DNA of 64,000 nt from Salminus brasiliensis (lineage: Eukaryota > Chordata > Actinopteri > Characiformes > Bryconidae), in the NCBI RefSeq assembly GCF_030463535.1, contig NC_132896.1, positions 29,795,209 through 29,859,208 on the forward strand. Direction: 5' to 3'. The notes beneath the pieces were generated by a model, which saw only the letters and a list, made by a program, of their open reading frames with translations, was not told where the DNA came from and did no database searches. The translations under genes were made by a program, and so were the position numbers. Positions 25,871 through 37,232 of this stretch are shown piece after piece. Position 1 is the stretch's first letter; every line of letters begins with the position of its first letter.

Positions 25871-28453
25871 ATATCGAGCTCTTCTTATTGAAAACACATC
25901 AGCACACAAAAACCAGAATGAATGGACCAATAGAAATGCTTCAAAATTACTTGAAATAAAAAAAGGTTCCTGTTTTTAAAAATATTGGAAATACTAGGTT
26001 TTTCATTCTGAAAATAAGGAGAAATAATGTTTAAGGCCCCATTTCTTACATTTAACTTGTTTCCCCATAGCTTGCCTGTATGGGATTATATAGCAAAATT
26101 ATTAGTCATCATTAATTTTTGTTTGACTAATCGGACAAAATGATTGGGACACCTGTTCATTCATGGATCCTTTTGAAATGAGTGGCATTCAAAAATATTT
26201 TTTGTAGATCTTTCGTAGATTTGTTCATAGATATGTAATAAGGAACATGCCTATATTAATCCAAAAAAATAAAAAGTGCTTGTAAATAATTTCAAATATT
26301 TTAGCTGTGCTTATAAATGATGACCAAAAAGCAATAAGGATTATACTGATGTTGGCCTTATTCAAAATTAAGTTGCTTCACAAACTCACAACCTAGTAAA
26401 AATAAAGTGATTGGGTTATAAGCTTGGCTAAAAAGGTTCAGGATCAATGGGCAACTCTCTTCCTCTTAACTAATGATCTTTTTTGTAATTCTTTTTAATT
26501 GTTTATTTAAAAATAATCTGTATTTCTGATTATTCACAACAGGTTGTTACAACACCAGAGACTCTCTTGTCTAGGGAAACTAAATAATAAATAAAACCAA
26601 AGTTGCAATAAGCATTTAACATGACATACATACATACATGATACTACTCTCAGGCTTGGCTAAAAACTAAAAGTTGGGATTTCTATGAGAGACACAGCAG
26701 CATCCTCAGCGGGTTGTGTTTAATGTTTAGTGTAAACACTGTTCCAGCATCTTCAACCTGGAACCACAGCATTATCTTCAAACTGCACGATGCTAGATGC
26801 CATCTGAGACAATGGCAGGCCTGGAAACTGCAGGTCTGAATCTGCTGGTCTAGAACTGCAGCTCTGCAGATGGGTGACTAAAGATGACTAAAGAACAAGG
26901 CTAACTACCCAAGCCTAACTACACCACACTCTTTCATGTTAAAAAGTTAAGAGAAAACCATCATATGGACCCTTAAAGGCAGCAGAATTAGTAGCAGTTT
27001 TAGTAAATTACTGTCTTTATTCACATTTTTTCATCAGCACAGATACCCTCTTGTGGACACTTCCATATAACATCACATCAATAGACCAAAGCACAGCAAC
27101 TGTAAGAAGTCCTTCAAAAGCCCAGCGTTCAGCATCTCCCCTTCAAACCCACGCTCCTTCTGCGTTCAGCTGTTCACTCTGACGATTGTATTACTTGAGT
27201 TTTGATATCATAGCTGATATCAGGAAGATGTCTCCTGAGCGCTCCTGCCCAGGCCCATGGAGACACAAAACCTGAGTAGAGCCAACAGACAGTGGGGAAC
27301 TGTTCAGACGTTAGAAAGGGTCCGATTCATTTACATTCATCTTTGCCAATATGGATCAACCGTGGTCAGTGGATGAGCCCCTTTAATGAAGAGTAGAAGT
27401 GTAAACATGCAATAGTGATTTAGACACTGACAGGCCGCCAGTGTGTGAGTTGCCTTTTTCGTCCTGGGTTACTAGAGTCTCCTTGTATTACATCACATGC
27501 GAGAGACAGCGAGAGAGCTGAAGCAAGGAGATACATTCCCAATCATAACCATAGTTAGAATATCCAGCATTACATTATTTAGGGACATCGTTAGGCTCAT
27601 GTGTATTTATAATGAACTGTTTCTATTGCATTTCTATACTCACTAGCCACTTTACTAGACAACACCCCTTTGTTGGTGTGCCGAGGCTGTAGGCCATCTG
27701 TTGTGTCAGCCATCACGTGACCATTAGTGGCATCAGTGGTGAGGTTCTGACCGCAGGTCTGCTTTTGACTGGTCATTTTTTTGGATGGTGGACCCACTCT
27801 TTAAACTTATCACATATACTACCATGCCACTGCCGTGTCATCGTCGATGCTGTGTTGCAAATGGTAGAGATGTTCCGGAAATTCAGGTCCAGAAAGTAAA
27901 AATCCACCCCAGGATTTTCTTTCAACTGTAACACTTGTAATAGGGAGAATAGCATTGTTGTTGAGGGACAGTTCTGTATCTCTCAGCTTGTCCAGAAAAA
28001 TGTGTAGTGGTGGCTCAAAGTGTGAGTTCCACTTCCTGACTGTAGAGGGAGTACAGGAGCAAGACATGCCAATTTTCCATAGTGTTGCTTTAATTTTATT
28101 TACTTGAACTCCAGCTTTGGAAACTCAACTACTCTCCTCTAGCTTTTCCCTTAACATCTAGGAAATTGCTCATAACAAGCTCCTGGATATTTCATTAAAG
28201 AAGGTCTCTGGCTTTTGCACACTTTTACATGCTATACGGTTTGTATACTGTTAAAATAAAGGTGCTACCAAGTATTCTTTTTTCCATAAAGATATTCCAT
28301 AAAGATTATTTTTGTACAAGAATTGAGTGTAAAGAACCTTTCAAATACTTCCAAAGCCTCTGTTTACTGGTTTTAAATGAATAAACCTGTATTTTTTTAT
28401 ACTTTTAATACTAAAGATATGCCACAGAATAAGGATCTACCAATATTATATAC

Positions 28454-28486
<33 letters not shown>

Positions 28487-29047
28487 TCTCAGGACAATCT
28501 GACGTCAGATGGGCCACATTTCTGGTCCTGTCCAACTTAAATCCAACAGAGGACAACTAGAGAAAAATAATGTGAAAAATCTCTCCACAGAAAAGACAGG
28601 GGACAGAACAGTTCCTTACCAATTTGAAGGTTCTTCACACTCACAGCTCTTTATAAAATAGTTCCTTATGAAACTAAAAATGGTTCTATTGCAGCATTAC
28701 TCAAAAGAACCCCTTTGGTAGCAGCGTTATTTTTACATGTGTTGGTGGCTAGTGAGTGGTGAGTGAGTTCTGTGTAAATTAAGAGTGTATTAATAATGTA
28801 TTTATACTGAATTTCACAAAATATCACAAAGAAAAGACACACTAACAGGGACAGGGTTTGATGCTGACAGACACAAAACAAAGGAAGAAAATCAAAACAA
28901 AACAAAACCCCTCCGCTTCTGGTTGGCGTGTCCTAAAACGTGTCACACGAGAAAGAAAGGCCCCAGGTCAAAAAGTGTTGTGTCTGTTCATAGACAAGGT
29001 GTGTCCTGTTAATAAAGGGACGTCTTCCTGTCAAGCAGTGGGCGATT
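25871..29047. other. Intergenic between the ctbp1 and ppp2r2c 3' ends
   Basis: The two genes converge. The 3.2-kb gap holds a 'ggaccaatag' repeat fragment (25915-26010), a family-1 MITE right end (to 28093), (TA)n at about 28449-28472 and otherwise AT-rich DNA. The ppp2r2c 3'UTR lies in its right part, but no single poly(A) site is convincing. Confidence 0.6.
27840..28093. mobile_element. Family-1 TTAA MITE, right part
   Basis: Contains agggagaatagcattgttgt and ctctcagcttgtccagaaa, ending catagtgttgct plus TTAA at 28090-28093. The left end is uncertain. Confidence 0.65.
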
Positions 29048-29399
29048 TCACTCGGTAGGTGCGTCCTGTAGTTGCGGAGGCCTGTCCTGCTCTAAATGGT
29101 GTCCCGCGTGGTGTCCGTGGTGGCTGTGCCTGTCCTGAAAGATGTAGAGGTTGTTGCTGGCGGCGATGGCGATGATGTTGTCCGTTGGGTGCCAGGCAGT
29201 GTGGAGGATTTTCTTTCGGAAGTCCAGACTGTCCACGCTGACATCACTGTCCCTCTTCTTCCTCCCTACACACACGCGGCGAGGCCGGAGCACAGCCCGG
29301 CGCTTACATACCTCCCGACTCGCCTCCAGGGTCACGTCCCGCCTGCTGGCCCGGTCGAACATCCGGAAGAAATTATTATACGCGCCGGTCATGATTACA
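29048..29399 (-). CDS. ppp2r2c: ppp2r2c terminal exon with His-rich tail
   Basis: The acceptor is ctttctctctctcag. It encodes residues 339-455: [49 protein letters not shown] and [15 protein letters not shown]. It then continues [12 protein letters not shown] and a Gln/Pro-rich end to the stop at 29048-29050. Human B55 subunits end a few residues after IFQDK, so about 20 residues are extra. Confidence 0.9.
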
Positions 29400-30952
29400 C
29401 TGAGAGAGAGAAAGACGGAGGGAGGCAGAGAGGGACAGATGAGTGGACAGAAAGTCTGGAAAGTCCAGAAATCTGGACTAATGGTGTCGTCATGTCGTCA
29501 AATTACTTAATATTCTTATTTATGTCTGTTATGGGTTGCAAGACAATACACACTGTGGTGATTTTATACAAAAAAATAATTTATTTTGTATCAATTAAAT
29601 GATCAACTATTGCTATCATGAAAAAAACTTGCATGTCGATTTTTGCCTTTTTCACTTTTTGACATAATGTCAATCTGGCAGTCGTTCTTCACATCGGATC
29701 AAACTTTTATGATGAATGCACCAATAGAAATGCTCTAAAACTACTTCACATTTACACTGACTTCCAAATTAGTCCTTTGTACTTAATGGCCATTTTAATG
29801 AAACACAGTCATGCAAAAACCTCCATTTTCCATTTTTTTGGCAGTCGGCCTTTATATAGTGTCACACTTTCGTGATTGACCTCCATTGAAAGTTAAGAAG
29901 GTTTTTTTCTTCTCCTGTAAAGCTGCCATTAAAGAGATATGAGACTTTTGTGCGACAGCAATAACATGTAAATGTGTTGTTTTTTATGTCTGCTTGGTCT
30001 TGCATGGTTGTTAGGAGTCCCATTTCTCTGCAGCTTTTCAGTTCTGGAAACAGACTATTTTTTACCTTTTATGAGTGGAGCATGTTCTATTTAAAAGCTT
30101 CTGCAAATCAGTCATTTGTACTTAATGGCCATTAATGCTGTAACACTGTTACACAAAATGATATCTTTTTTTCTTTCTTTTTTTTTTACATAATTTCAAT
30201 CCGGCAGTCAGTCTTTATATTGTGTCACACTTTTGTGATGAATGGACCAATAGAAATGCTCTGAAATTACTTAGTAGTCGTTAAATCTTAAATAGTAAAT
30301 CTATTTAATCTAGTAATCTTTCTTCATTGATGTCCAGTGAAAGATAAGAAGGCATTTCCTCCTCCTGTGAAGTTTCGGAGCCTTTTTGGAGTTGATTTCT
30401 TTTGAGACAGAGTCAGTATGTCGTGCTCTAAGGTTAGGAATCAATAGACTAAACAGATTTATGTTTAAAAACATCAGTAAATTTCATGTTAAATAGCATT
30501 AAGCTAATATTTTTGCTATTTCATGACCAAGGAATACAGAATTGTCCTATTTGTATGATCTCTGCCACTATTTCCTGTTTTTCTGACTTGCTCGAGCTGT
30601 TAGTGTCTCATAAGAAAACAAAATTACATGAAACAATCTGGTTCATGAAACAAAAAGTATAATAATAATTAAAAAAATAATAATAATTTAAAAAATTGTT
30701 TTGAAATAATGTTTTGTTGAAGAATGTCCACAAACTTTTGTCATGTAGTGTATTTCAATCCAAACTGTATACAGTGTTGAACATTAAATAACAAAAAGAA
30801 CTATAATAGGAGGTGTTTCCAAACTTCTGAACGAATGTCAGGGGTGGGGTTCTCACCTGTCTGTTCCGTTCCAGGCACATTCAAACTTATCAAAGATGCA
30901 GTCGCTTTCGTAAAGGGTGCACAGTTTGGATCGCAAGTAATCATGGACCTGT

Positions 30953-30986
<34 letters not shown>

Positions 30987-33848
30987 TAAAACATAAACAA
31001 TTTTCATAGCACAAATGTATTATTATATATTACTAATGTATTATTTATGATTATGTTTTATTATTATTGATGTTTTAAAGCCCCAAAATGGTGAAAAGTA
31101 CGAGTATTTAAATATCTGAGCTGATGAGCATCAATTACTGATTTACTTACCTTAAACCTATGTCTGTTAAACCCTACAGTGCCATCTAGTGACAGATGTG
31201 CAATTTCTAAATGACAAGCAATTGGGCTCATAGTGCCATCTCGTGTGTGTGTGTGTGAGTGTGTGTATGACCTGGTATGTCTCTACTGGTTTGTTCTCCA
31301 TGTTGAGGTCCCACACTTTAGCACTGAGGTAGTCTCTGGTCAGCAGGTAGCGTCCACTGTGGCTGAACTTCACATCTGACACAGAGGAGACAATCTCCGA
31401 GAAGAACGATCGACTGGCTGGGTCCACGGCCTCCTCAAACACTGACATGGAACACACACATAACAAACTGGCAACAATGGACCAAATACCCTAGTTTGTG
31501 GACACCCCTTCTAATGAATGCATTCGGCTATTTGTCTAGTCCTTGTAGAGAATTGAGTACTGCCAATAGAATAGGACTCTCTGCAGCAGATAAACATGAA
31601 CCTATTGGCATCATGCTGCTAGGGGGTATAAAGCCCCCCAGCATTGAGCTGTGAAGCAGTGTGAAGCAGCAACTGTGTTCTCTGGAATGATGGATGGTGC
31701 TCCATCTAATATTTCTGTGATAAATTGGGGAGTTGGGGATGATGAGGTGGGGTGGTGATCATCATCCAACATTCTGGTCTCACTAAATCTCTTGTCACTA
31801 AATACAATCAAACCCTCACAGCAATGTTCTTCCAAAACCTAGTAGAAAGAATTATTCCCTGGCCAAAAGAGACAGTTACTATCTTACAAAAGCAGGATAG
31901 ACTATTTTTAAAACCCTTGATTTGGGAGAAAACAACAATGAAGGAGCAAGTGTCCCAAAACTTTTGTCCATATTGTGTAGTTGTACTTAATAAATCATAA
32001 AAAAAGAATAATAGTAATCAGTATGAGGGGCACTCACATTTAGCATGCTGGTCACACAGTGCGCGAGACCTCATGTCACAGAGGCGTGTGGTGCCTGTGC
32101 TGCTGCTGAAGGCCAGCAGGTGGCAGTGGTGAGGGTGGAACTCAGACACTGTGATCACCTCGCTGAGCTCCTCCATGTTCTCCGGCTTCAGGTCCACTAT
32201 GTCTGAGAGATGCGTTAAAGAAAACCCATGGAGCCATGTACATACACACAGTTGCTCTTGATTGTGGATTAAAGTGAGTGGTGAAGATCACCATGGCCAG
32301 ATCCTAAGAGCTCTCTGAGGCCTCCACTGTCCGCTAAATCATTTACAAGTGGAACAACTGACCAACACGGCCAGGTCAGGACATCCTAGCAAGTTCAGCC
32401 CAAGAGCAGAACCACACGCCACAATGTCATCATGAGAACTACAGGTAACTCTTGCTACAGCTGAGAGCATCTACAGAGCATCTACCATCAGAAAGTTGGA
32501 CACACAAGGAACAGCTAGACCAAGACCAGTCAGACCAGACCAGACAACGTGATGAGAGAGTCCTGAGAAAGCGTAGACAAACGCACTGACCTCAGTCAGG
32601 CCAACGGAGGCCAAAGCGACCCCCCACCCAACCCACACACACACAGACACACAGGGCTGTGTAGGATACTGAAGCTGCGGTCTGTGATGTCGAGGTTCCA
32701 CAGGTTGATCCTCAGGTCGTCAGCCGACAGGTACGTCTCACAGTCACTGTTTATGCTGATGGAGTTGATGTGATAGGCGTGAGCATTCGCAAACACGCGC
32801 CGCAGAGACGCCTCCACCAGCAGATCCATCGGCCGCAACACCGGGACCTACGGCAACACACCGAAAAACACATACCCAGAAACACTCAGATCATGACTTA
32901 TAGGAACAATATACACCTGTGATAATCCCATAACTGTTATTGCAAAACACACACACACACACCTGAAGAGAAGTGATTTTAGAAATGTCCTTCATTCGAC
33001 CCTCCTCATCTTTTAAGTTGTAGCCTTCAGGCCGCTTGTCTCTCTCGCTCACTTTCCACAGCTTGATGGTCTTATCTGAAAGCATGGACACAGTTCATGG
33101 ACATACATGTTGATGAACAAGCTGCTTATCTGGGCTTTAACAGTTTATTTGATCAATAAACCACTGATATTAGAATAAATACAAACAACATTCCTTTAAA
33201 GTCGTGATCTTCCATCACTGTGTTCATTAAAACACCTCCAAAGCTCTCCTCATGGGAGTCTAGCACTATTTATAGTTCTCATCCACCTCAGATCTCAACT
33301 ACTTTCTTCAGAATTAGAAATTCTTGTTCCTTTTTTACTGTCTGGGATCTGGAGCTTGTACAGTAAAACCGCTGACTGTCACTGCTGGGAGAAATGATTT
33401 TAAAGAATGTGGTTAGGTGCCTAAAACCTCTGCGCAGTCCTGCATATGCATACCAATCACCCAACCTTTATTTAACTCCTTATTTAACTGACTATGGCTG
33501 AAAGAACAGCCCCACCAGTTTGTACAGAAGTCACTGTAGTTACTGAGTAACACACTTTAGTGTGTAATAAGTCTTGGAGTGTTAAGGGGTTAAACTCAGA
33601 ATACATTGAGGGTTAGCCTTGTTTACAATGTAGTTAAGATTCATACAGAAGGGTCATGTAAGTACACAATGTATGACTATACATAAAAATATAGCAAGAA
33701 CATGCAAATAAGACCACGAACTTAAGTGTAAAATTATTAAGTAAAACTGTAGTAAAACAACAAAATAAATGGATAAAACAGGGCTACCTAACAAATCAGA
33801 AAAACAAATCTAAACAAAATAAATACAATTAAATTAAAAAATAAATAT

Positions 33849-33889
<41 letters not shown>

Positions 33890-35255
33890 GATTATTATCT
33901 ATTAAAATGATCATTTTCTCTTAAAATTTATATATATATTTTTTTTGTGTGTGTGTATATCATTTTGGCCCCACTTTATATGTGTCTCTGTAACTGTGTA
34001 GTTACACAGGAGCAACCTACGCAATAACAATTTTCACTCTTAATAGCTGTAACAGGAAAAGCATTAGCTCATATAAATACAGTCGCCCTCACCCTATTAA
34101 ACATGTATAATTATATAAGATAGAATATGCTGCCAGTTTCAAACAATGGCAAAAAGCCAAAAATTGGAGATACAAGTTTTTGTCTTGACAGTGACGACTT
34201 AAATCTACTGTACATCCGAAAATTGATTATTTTAAGCTCCCCGGTTGCATGCGTCATTTCTCCTTTAATACCTGGTTATGTGCTCCTTTGCCTTAATACC
34301 AGTGTTAATCCTGTCAGGTAAGGATTACACCCGTCTCCTGAGAGAGTTCCTGTCCACTATTCCATTAGCTCAGTATTCCAGGAACGCATGCTTCACGTTA
34401 GAGCAGAGCCCATCGCTGACACTTCAGGATCACACTGCAGGACGACACCTGGAGGTCCAGATATGTGTGACCAGTTGGACAGACATGATGGACAAACACT
34501 GGGACCAGCTAAATCACCAGACTTCCACTTCGTTGAGGAGTGGGCTAAGACGGACAGGAACATGAGACTGATGTAGGCGTTACCGGAGAATACTGACACT
34601 GGCAGGGGGTAACGAAGTATTACCCATAAAAATTATGCAGTGTTTTTTTGCGCATAAATAACAATATGAGAAATATGAGAATCCATACTTTTGAACAGTA
34701 CAATAATTTGATCAAACATTGTCGGATAAATGTATTTAAACTGCGAGTAAATGTTACATAAAGCAATTGTATGCCTGTCCCAACCCTGGCTAGTGCGCCC
34801 CCAAACGGTCTAAAAGTCAGTTCAACCTCTAGGGGGCGCAATTAGTTGTGAAATACTGCCATTTTTCCCACTTTTATGTAGTTCCAAATATTGTCGCTCC
34901 CACTGGTCTCCATAGCTATGCATGAGGCAGAAAGGCCTCAGATTTGCTCTTTACTAAGCTCCGCCTCCACACGCTCATTATCAACCCCTGAGAGTCCCGG
35001 AAAACTGCTAATACTGAGGATGGATATGCTCTTTAATACCCTGTAAAAAAAGTAGTAGATGCTAGAAATTAGTAGTAGATGCTGTAATAGTTCAGGCCTG
35101 GCCTGAGCATTACCATTGGTGGTGAGGAGGAAGTGGGCGGAGTTAAGCTGAGGTAACCAACGGATCTTATTGATCTTCTCCTCGATCTCCAAACTCTTCA
35201 GATAGTCAAACTCTGGCTCATGGCTCTGAAACGTACTGTACACGTTATATTCCCC

Positions 35256-35292
<37 letters not shown>

Positions 35293-36814
35293 ACTGAAAA
35301 TATCCAGTCTAACCTTTAGCTGTATACAGTAACAGCAGAAGCTCATCATGCACTACTGCTTCAGGTGCCAGGTGTGTGGCTAACCGTTGTACCTGAGGTT
35401 CTCTCTGGAAGATGACCACTCTCCCGCCCTTGTCACCAGTGGCCAGGAACTCTCCTGATTGGCTGAACTCCACCGCAGAGATGACATCAGCTGAGTCAGG
35501 GTGAGAACAAACAACCAATTGGCACCATGCCTAATGCCAGGCGTGGGCTAGAGGGGTATGAAGCCCCCCAGCATTAGAAAATATCTAAAACTACATTCAC
35601 CGATAAATTACTCCATTATCAACACAGTTCTTTGTTGCAGCCCCAATTCAGACACTGCTGGAAAGATACACCCTGTTCAGAACTGCAGTGTGTGTGTGTG
35701 TGTGTGAGTACGCTCTATGGGCAGTGCCATGGTTACCATAATTAAGAATAGGCAAGAACCAGCATCCAGATGTGCTTTCTGTTAAACTCACGCTAATCAA
35801 ATCTCAGCAGTCACTCTGGCTTTAGTGGGCCGATTACTCATCCTCTGAGTAGCTTCTAATGTGTCACCACAAATCTGACACGCTGTACACAAGGCAACAT
35901 GATGAATGGTTTATTGGCTCCGTTTGCAAAGTGCAGAGTATGCTCACTCTGAGGGGGAACTCGGAGAGACTTGGGCTGGAGACTTGGGCAGCTTCAGCTG
36001 ATGAAAAAGGAAGCTGCCCCCCCCCCCCCCCCCCCCCCCAGAGTCTGAGCAGGGGGCGGTGGGATGAGGATTTGGGTGACGCCCAAAGGTGAGGGAGTAG
36101 GAGAGGTTTTCTAGGGTGTGTGATAATGGAGAGGAGCAGTTTGAGTGTGGTCCTTCTCCCAAACTTTCCCAAGCTATTTCATAACTCCAGGTCATCCATT
36201 AGTGTGTTTGTGGGTGTGGACAGGAGCCTTGTAGGCCGGGGATGAATGAAATACATCATCTCAGCCTATCACTGTGTAGTTCCCTCTCTTATGTCACATT
36301 TTTGAGGCATGGACTCCACAAGACATAGCCAGCATTGGCTGCTTCAGCAGTTTGTGCTACAGTATAGCTCTTCTGGGGGATCACACCCCCAGTTAATTAA
36401 TGAGCCGACTATGGCTCTGTCACTGGCTCACCGGTTGTCTTTCTTTGCAACACTTTTGGAAGGTACTGACCACTGAATACAGGGAACACCTCAAAACACC
36501 TGCCTGATGTCATCTAGGTATCACAATCTGGCTCTCGTCCAAGTGGCTCAGATTCTTATGCTTGCTCATTTTTCCTGCATTTAACACCTACGTCACCTTT
36601 AATAACTGACTGTTCAACTTACTGCCTTATTTGTATACCCCACCTCTGAACAGGTGACACTGTAACCATACAATCAACGTTCTTCAGTTCACCTCTCGGG
36701 GGTTTTAATGTTATGGCTGATTAGTGTCCAGGTAAGTGCAGTTGTGGTGTAGTTACCCTCTGTGTACTCCGGCTCCAGCGCCGAAAGCTCGGAACAGAGA
36801 ACAGGGCTCAACAT
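29048..36814 (-). CDS. ppp2r2c: PP2A regulatory subunit B55 gamma, 9 coding exons, complete
   Basis: This is the WD40-repeat B55 subunit that directs the PP2A catalytic/scaffold core to substrates. Minus-strand exons in order: 36814-36757, 35490-35393, 35255-35114, 33075-32963, 32847-32670, 32202-32038, 31441-31272, 30948-30857, 29399-29048. The phase closes exactly to 455 residues (family about 447). Hallmarks are [102 protein letters not shown] and [25 protein letters not shown] and the 4p16-type pairing with ctbp1 favour the gamma paralogue. The N-terminus is [20 protein letters not shown] rather than the longer acidic form, so other first exons may exist upstream. The last 27 residues form a His-rich tail instead of the short family ending. 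No stop or frameshift interrupts it. Confidence 0.93.
29400..30856 (-). other. ppp2r2c last intron
   Basis: Two adjacent 'ggaccaatagaaatgct' copies fill 29660-30400. A TIR fragment gtccacaaacttttgtcatg lies near 30728. Confidence 0.7.
29660..30400. repeat. Two tandem-lying 'ggaccaatagaaatgct' copies
   Basis: The order ggcagtc...cacacttttgtgatgaatg, ccaatagaaatgctct and ctcctgtaaagctgcc occurs twice, with an extra partial start (ggcagtcggcctttatatag at about 29841) between. Confidence 0.75.
30857..30948 (-). CDS. ppp2r2c: ppp2r2c exon 8
   Basis: The acceptor is gtgtgtttacag, preceded by a (TG)n tract, and the donor is GACAG|gtgaga. It encodes residues 309-338, [20 protein letters not shown] through AWNGTD. 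Confidence 0.93.
30949..31271 (-). other. ppp2r2c short intron
   Basis: (CA)n at 30956-30984 lies right beside the exon 8 acceptor; otherwise anonymous. Confidence 0.6.
31272..31441 (-). CDS. ppp2r2c: ppp2r2c exon 7
   Basis: The acceptor is gttccatgtcag and the donor CAG|gtcata. It encodes residues 252-308, [20 protein letters not shown] through [11 protein letters not shown]. Confidence 0.93.
31480..31985 (+). mobile_element. 'gcctaatgccag' family MITE, near full length
   Basis: Starts gtttgtggacacccctt and aatgaatgcattcggct, ends caaaacttttgtccatattg. It lies inside a ppp2r2c intron (31442-32037), opposite to the gene. The interior has stops in all frames and no transposase motif. Confidence 0.8.
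32038..32202 (-). CDS. ppp2r2c: ppp2r2c exon 6
   Basis: The acceptor is gcatctctcag and the donor AAAT|gtgagt. It encodes residues 197-251: [33 protein letters not shown] and [14 protein letters not shown]. No reading frame of 60 or more residues starts with ATG here; it was found by phase-checking neighbouring exons. Confidence 0.93.
32220..32600. repeat. Possible degenerate transposon in ppp2r2c intron
   Basis: atttacaagtggaacaactg, caggtcaggacatcctagca and agttcagcccaagagcagaa have the look of a decayed Tc1-type transposase N-terminal region. No intact motif can be shown. Confidence 0.3.
32670..32847 (-). CDS. ppp2r2c: ppp2r2c exon 5
   Basis: The acceptor is ttgccgtag and the donor TTCA|gtatcc. 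It encodes residues 138-196, [20 protein letters not shown] through DLDITDRSF, part of the conserved acidic groove surface. Confidence 0.92.
32963..33075 (-). CDS. ppp2r2c: ppp2r2c exon 4
   Basis: The acceptor is catgctttcag and the donor CTTCAG|gtgtgt. It encodes residues 100-137, [20 protein letters not shown] through ISKITSLQ. Confidence 0.93.
33076..35113 (-). other. ppp2r2c intron (2.0 kb)
   Basis: Contains an inverted family-2 MITE scrap (33515-33600), (AT)n at about 33852-33885 and otherwise AT-rich DNA. No extra exon was seen. Confidence 0.65.
35114..35255 (-). CDS. ppp2r2c: ppp2r2c exon 3
   Basis: The acceptor tract is a pure (CT)n microsatellite ending in cag and the donor is AATG|gtaatg. 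It encodes residues 53-99, [20 protein letters not shown] through HFLLTTN. The family's spacer between REPE and GEYDVY is shortened here, giving REPQ-GEYN. Confidence 0.93.
35259..35289. repeat. (AG)15 microsatellite forming an acceptor tract
   Basis: Read on the minus strand, (CT)n runs directly into cag|GGGGAA of ppp2r2c exon 3. Confidence 0.95.
35393..35490 (-). CDS. ppp2r2c: ppp2r2c exon 2
   Basis: The acceptor is accctgactcag and the donor CCTCAG|gtacaa. It encodes residues 20-52, [20 protein letters not shown] through FQREPQ, the first WD40 blade. Confidence 0.93.
36017..36039. repeat. C23 homopolymer
   Basis: An uninterrupted C run and possible assembly-length uncertainty. Confidence 0.9.
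36300..36725 (-). mobile_element. MITE of the 'atcagccataacatta' family
   Basis: Ends gttttaatgttatggctgat, the reverse of atcagccataacattaac that starts the copy at 63230. The interior shares ttggaaggtactgaccactg and acacctgcctgatgtc. Confidence 0.7.
36757..36814 (-). CDS. ppp2r2c: ppp2r2c coding exon 1
   Basis: The ATG (36814-36812) starts 19 codons, [19 protein letters not shown], plus G, then donor GAGG|gtaact. Joined to exon 2 it reads TEADVIS, matching the family's TEADIIS. A tract ctcctctttcacag ends at 36856 on this strand. The exon therefore probably begins at 36855 with a 41-base leader spliced from an upstream noncoding exon (inference). Confidence 0.85.
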
Positions 36815-37232
36815 TCTGGAGTGGGACAGGGGGCGGGTCTACAGCTGAACCAATCCTGTGAAAGAGGAGGGGTGGGAGGGGTGTCAGTAAGGATTGACAG
36901 CAGAGATGATCTATAGCAGCATATAGTGTCTGCTGTGATACATGACTAAATACAAGTTATTTAAACATGTGGGTCAGTCCCACAGCACAGGATCAACCTG
37001 CTACACACACACACACACATACACACACAGAGGGGGGTTTGAGGCCTGAGATTAGCTAATCTAATCCTCATCAGACATCCGACATAAACAGACGATTATG
37101 AGCCAAAATCCCAGATCAGACCCCCCACATGCTCGACTGTTGTCTGGACCATAGACATAGACATGTCCCACTGAGTGTGTTTGGAATATTAAAAGCGGAT
37201 TACATTCCCACAACATGCACACTCATACAAAA

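Larger units (their letters stand above)
35491..36756 (-). other. ppp2r2c intron 1
   Basis: Holds a 'gcctaatgccag' scrap (35520-35580), a C23 run (36017-36039) and an 'atcagccataacatta' MITE (36300-36725). Confidence 0.7.

Noticed and set aside
29096-29602. 168-residue plus-strand frame
   Set aside because: Antisense shadow of the ppp2r2c last exon.
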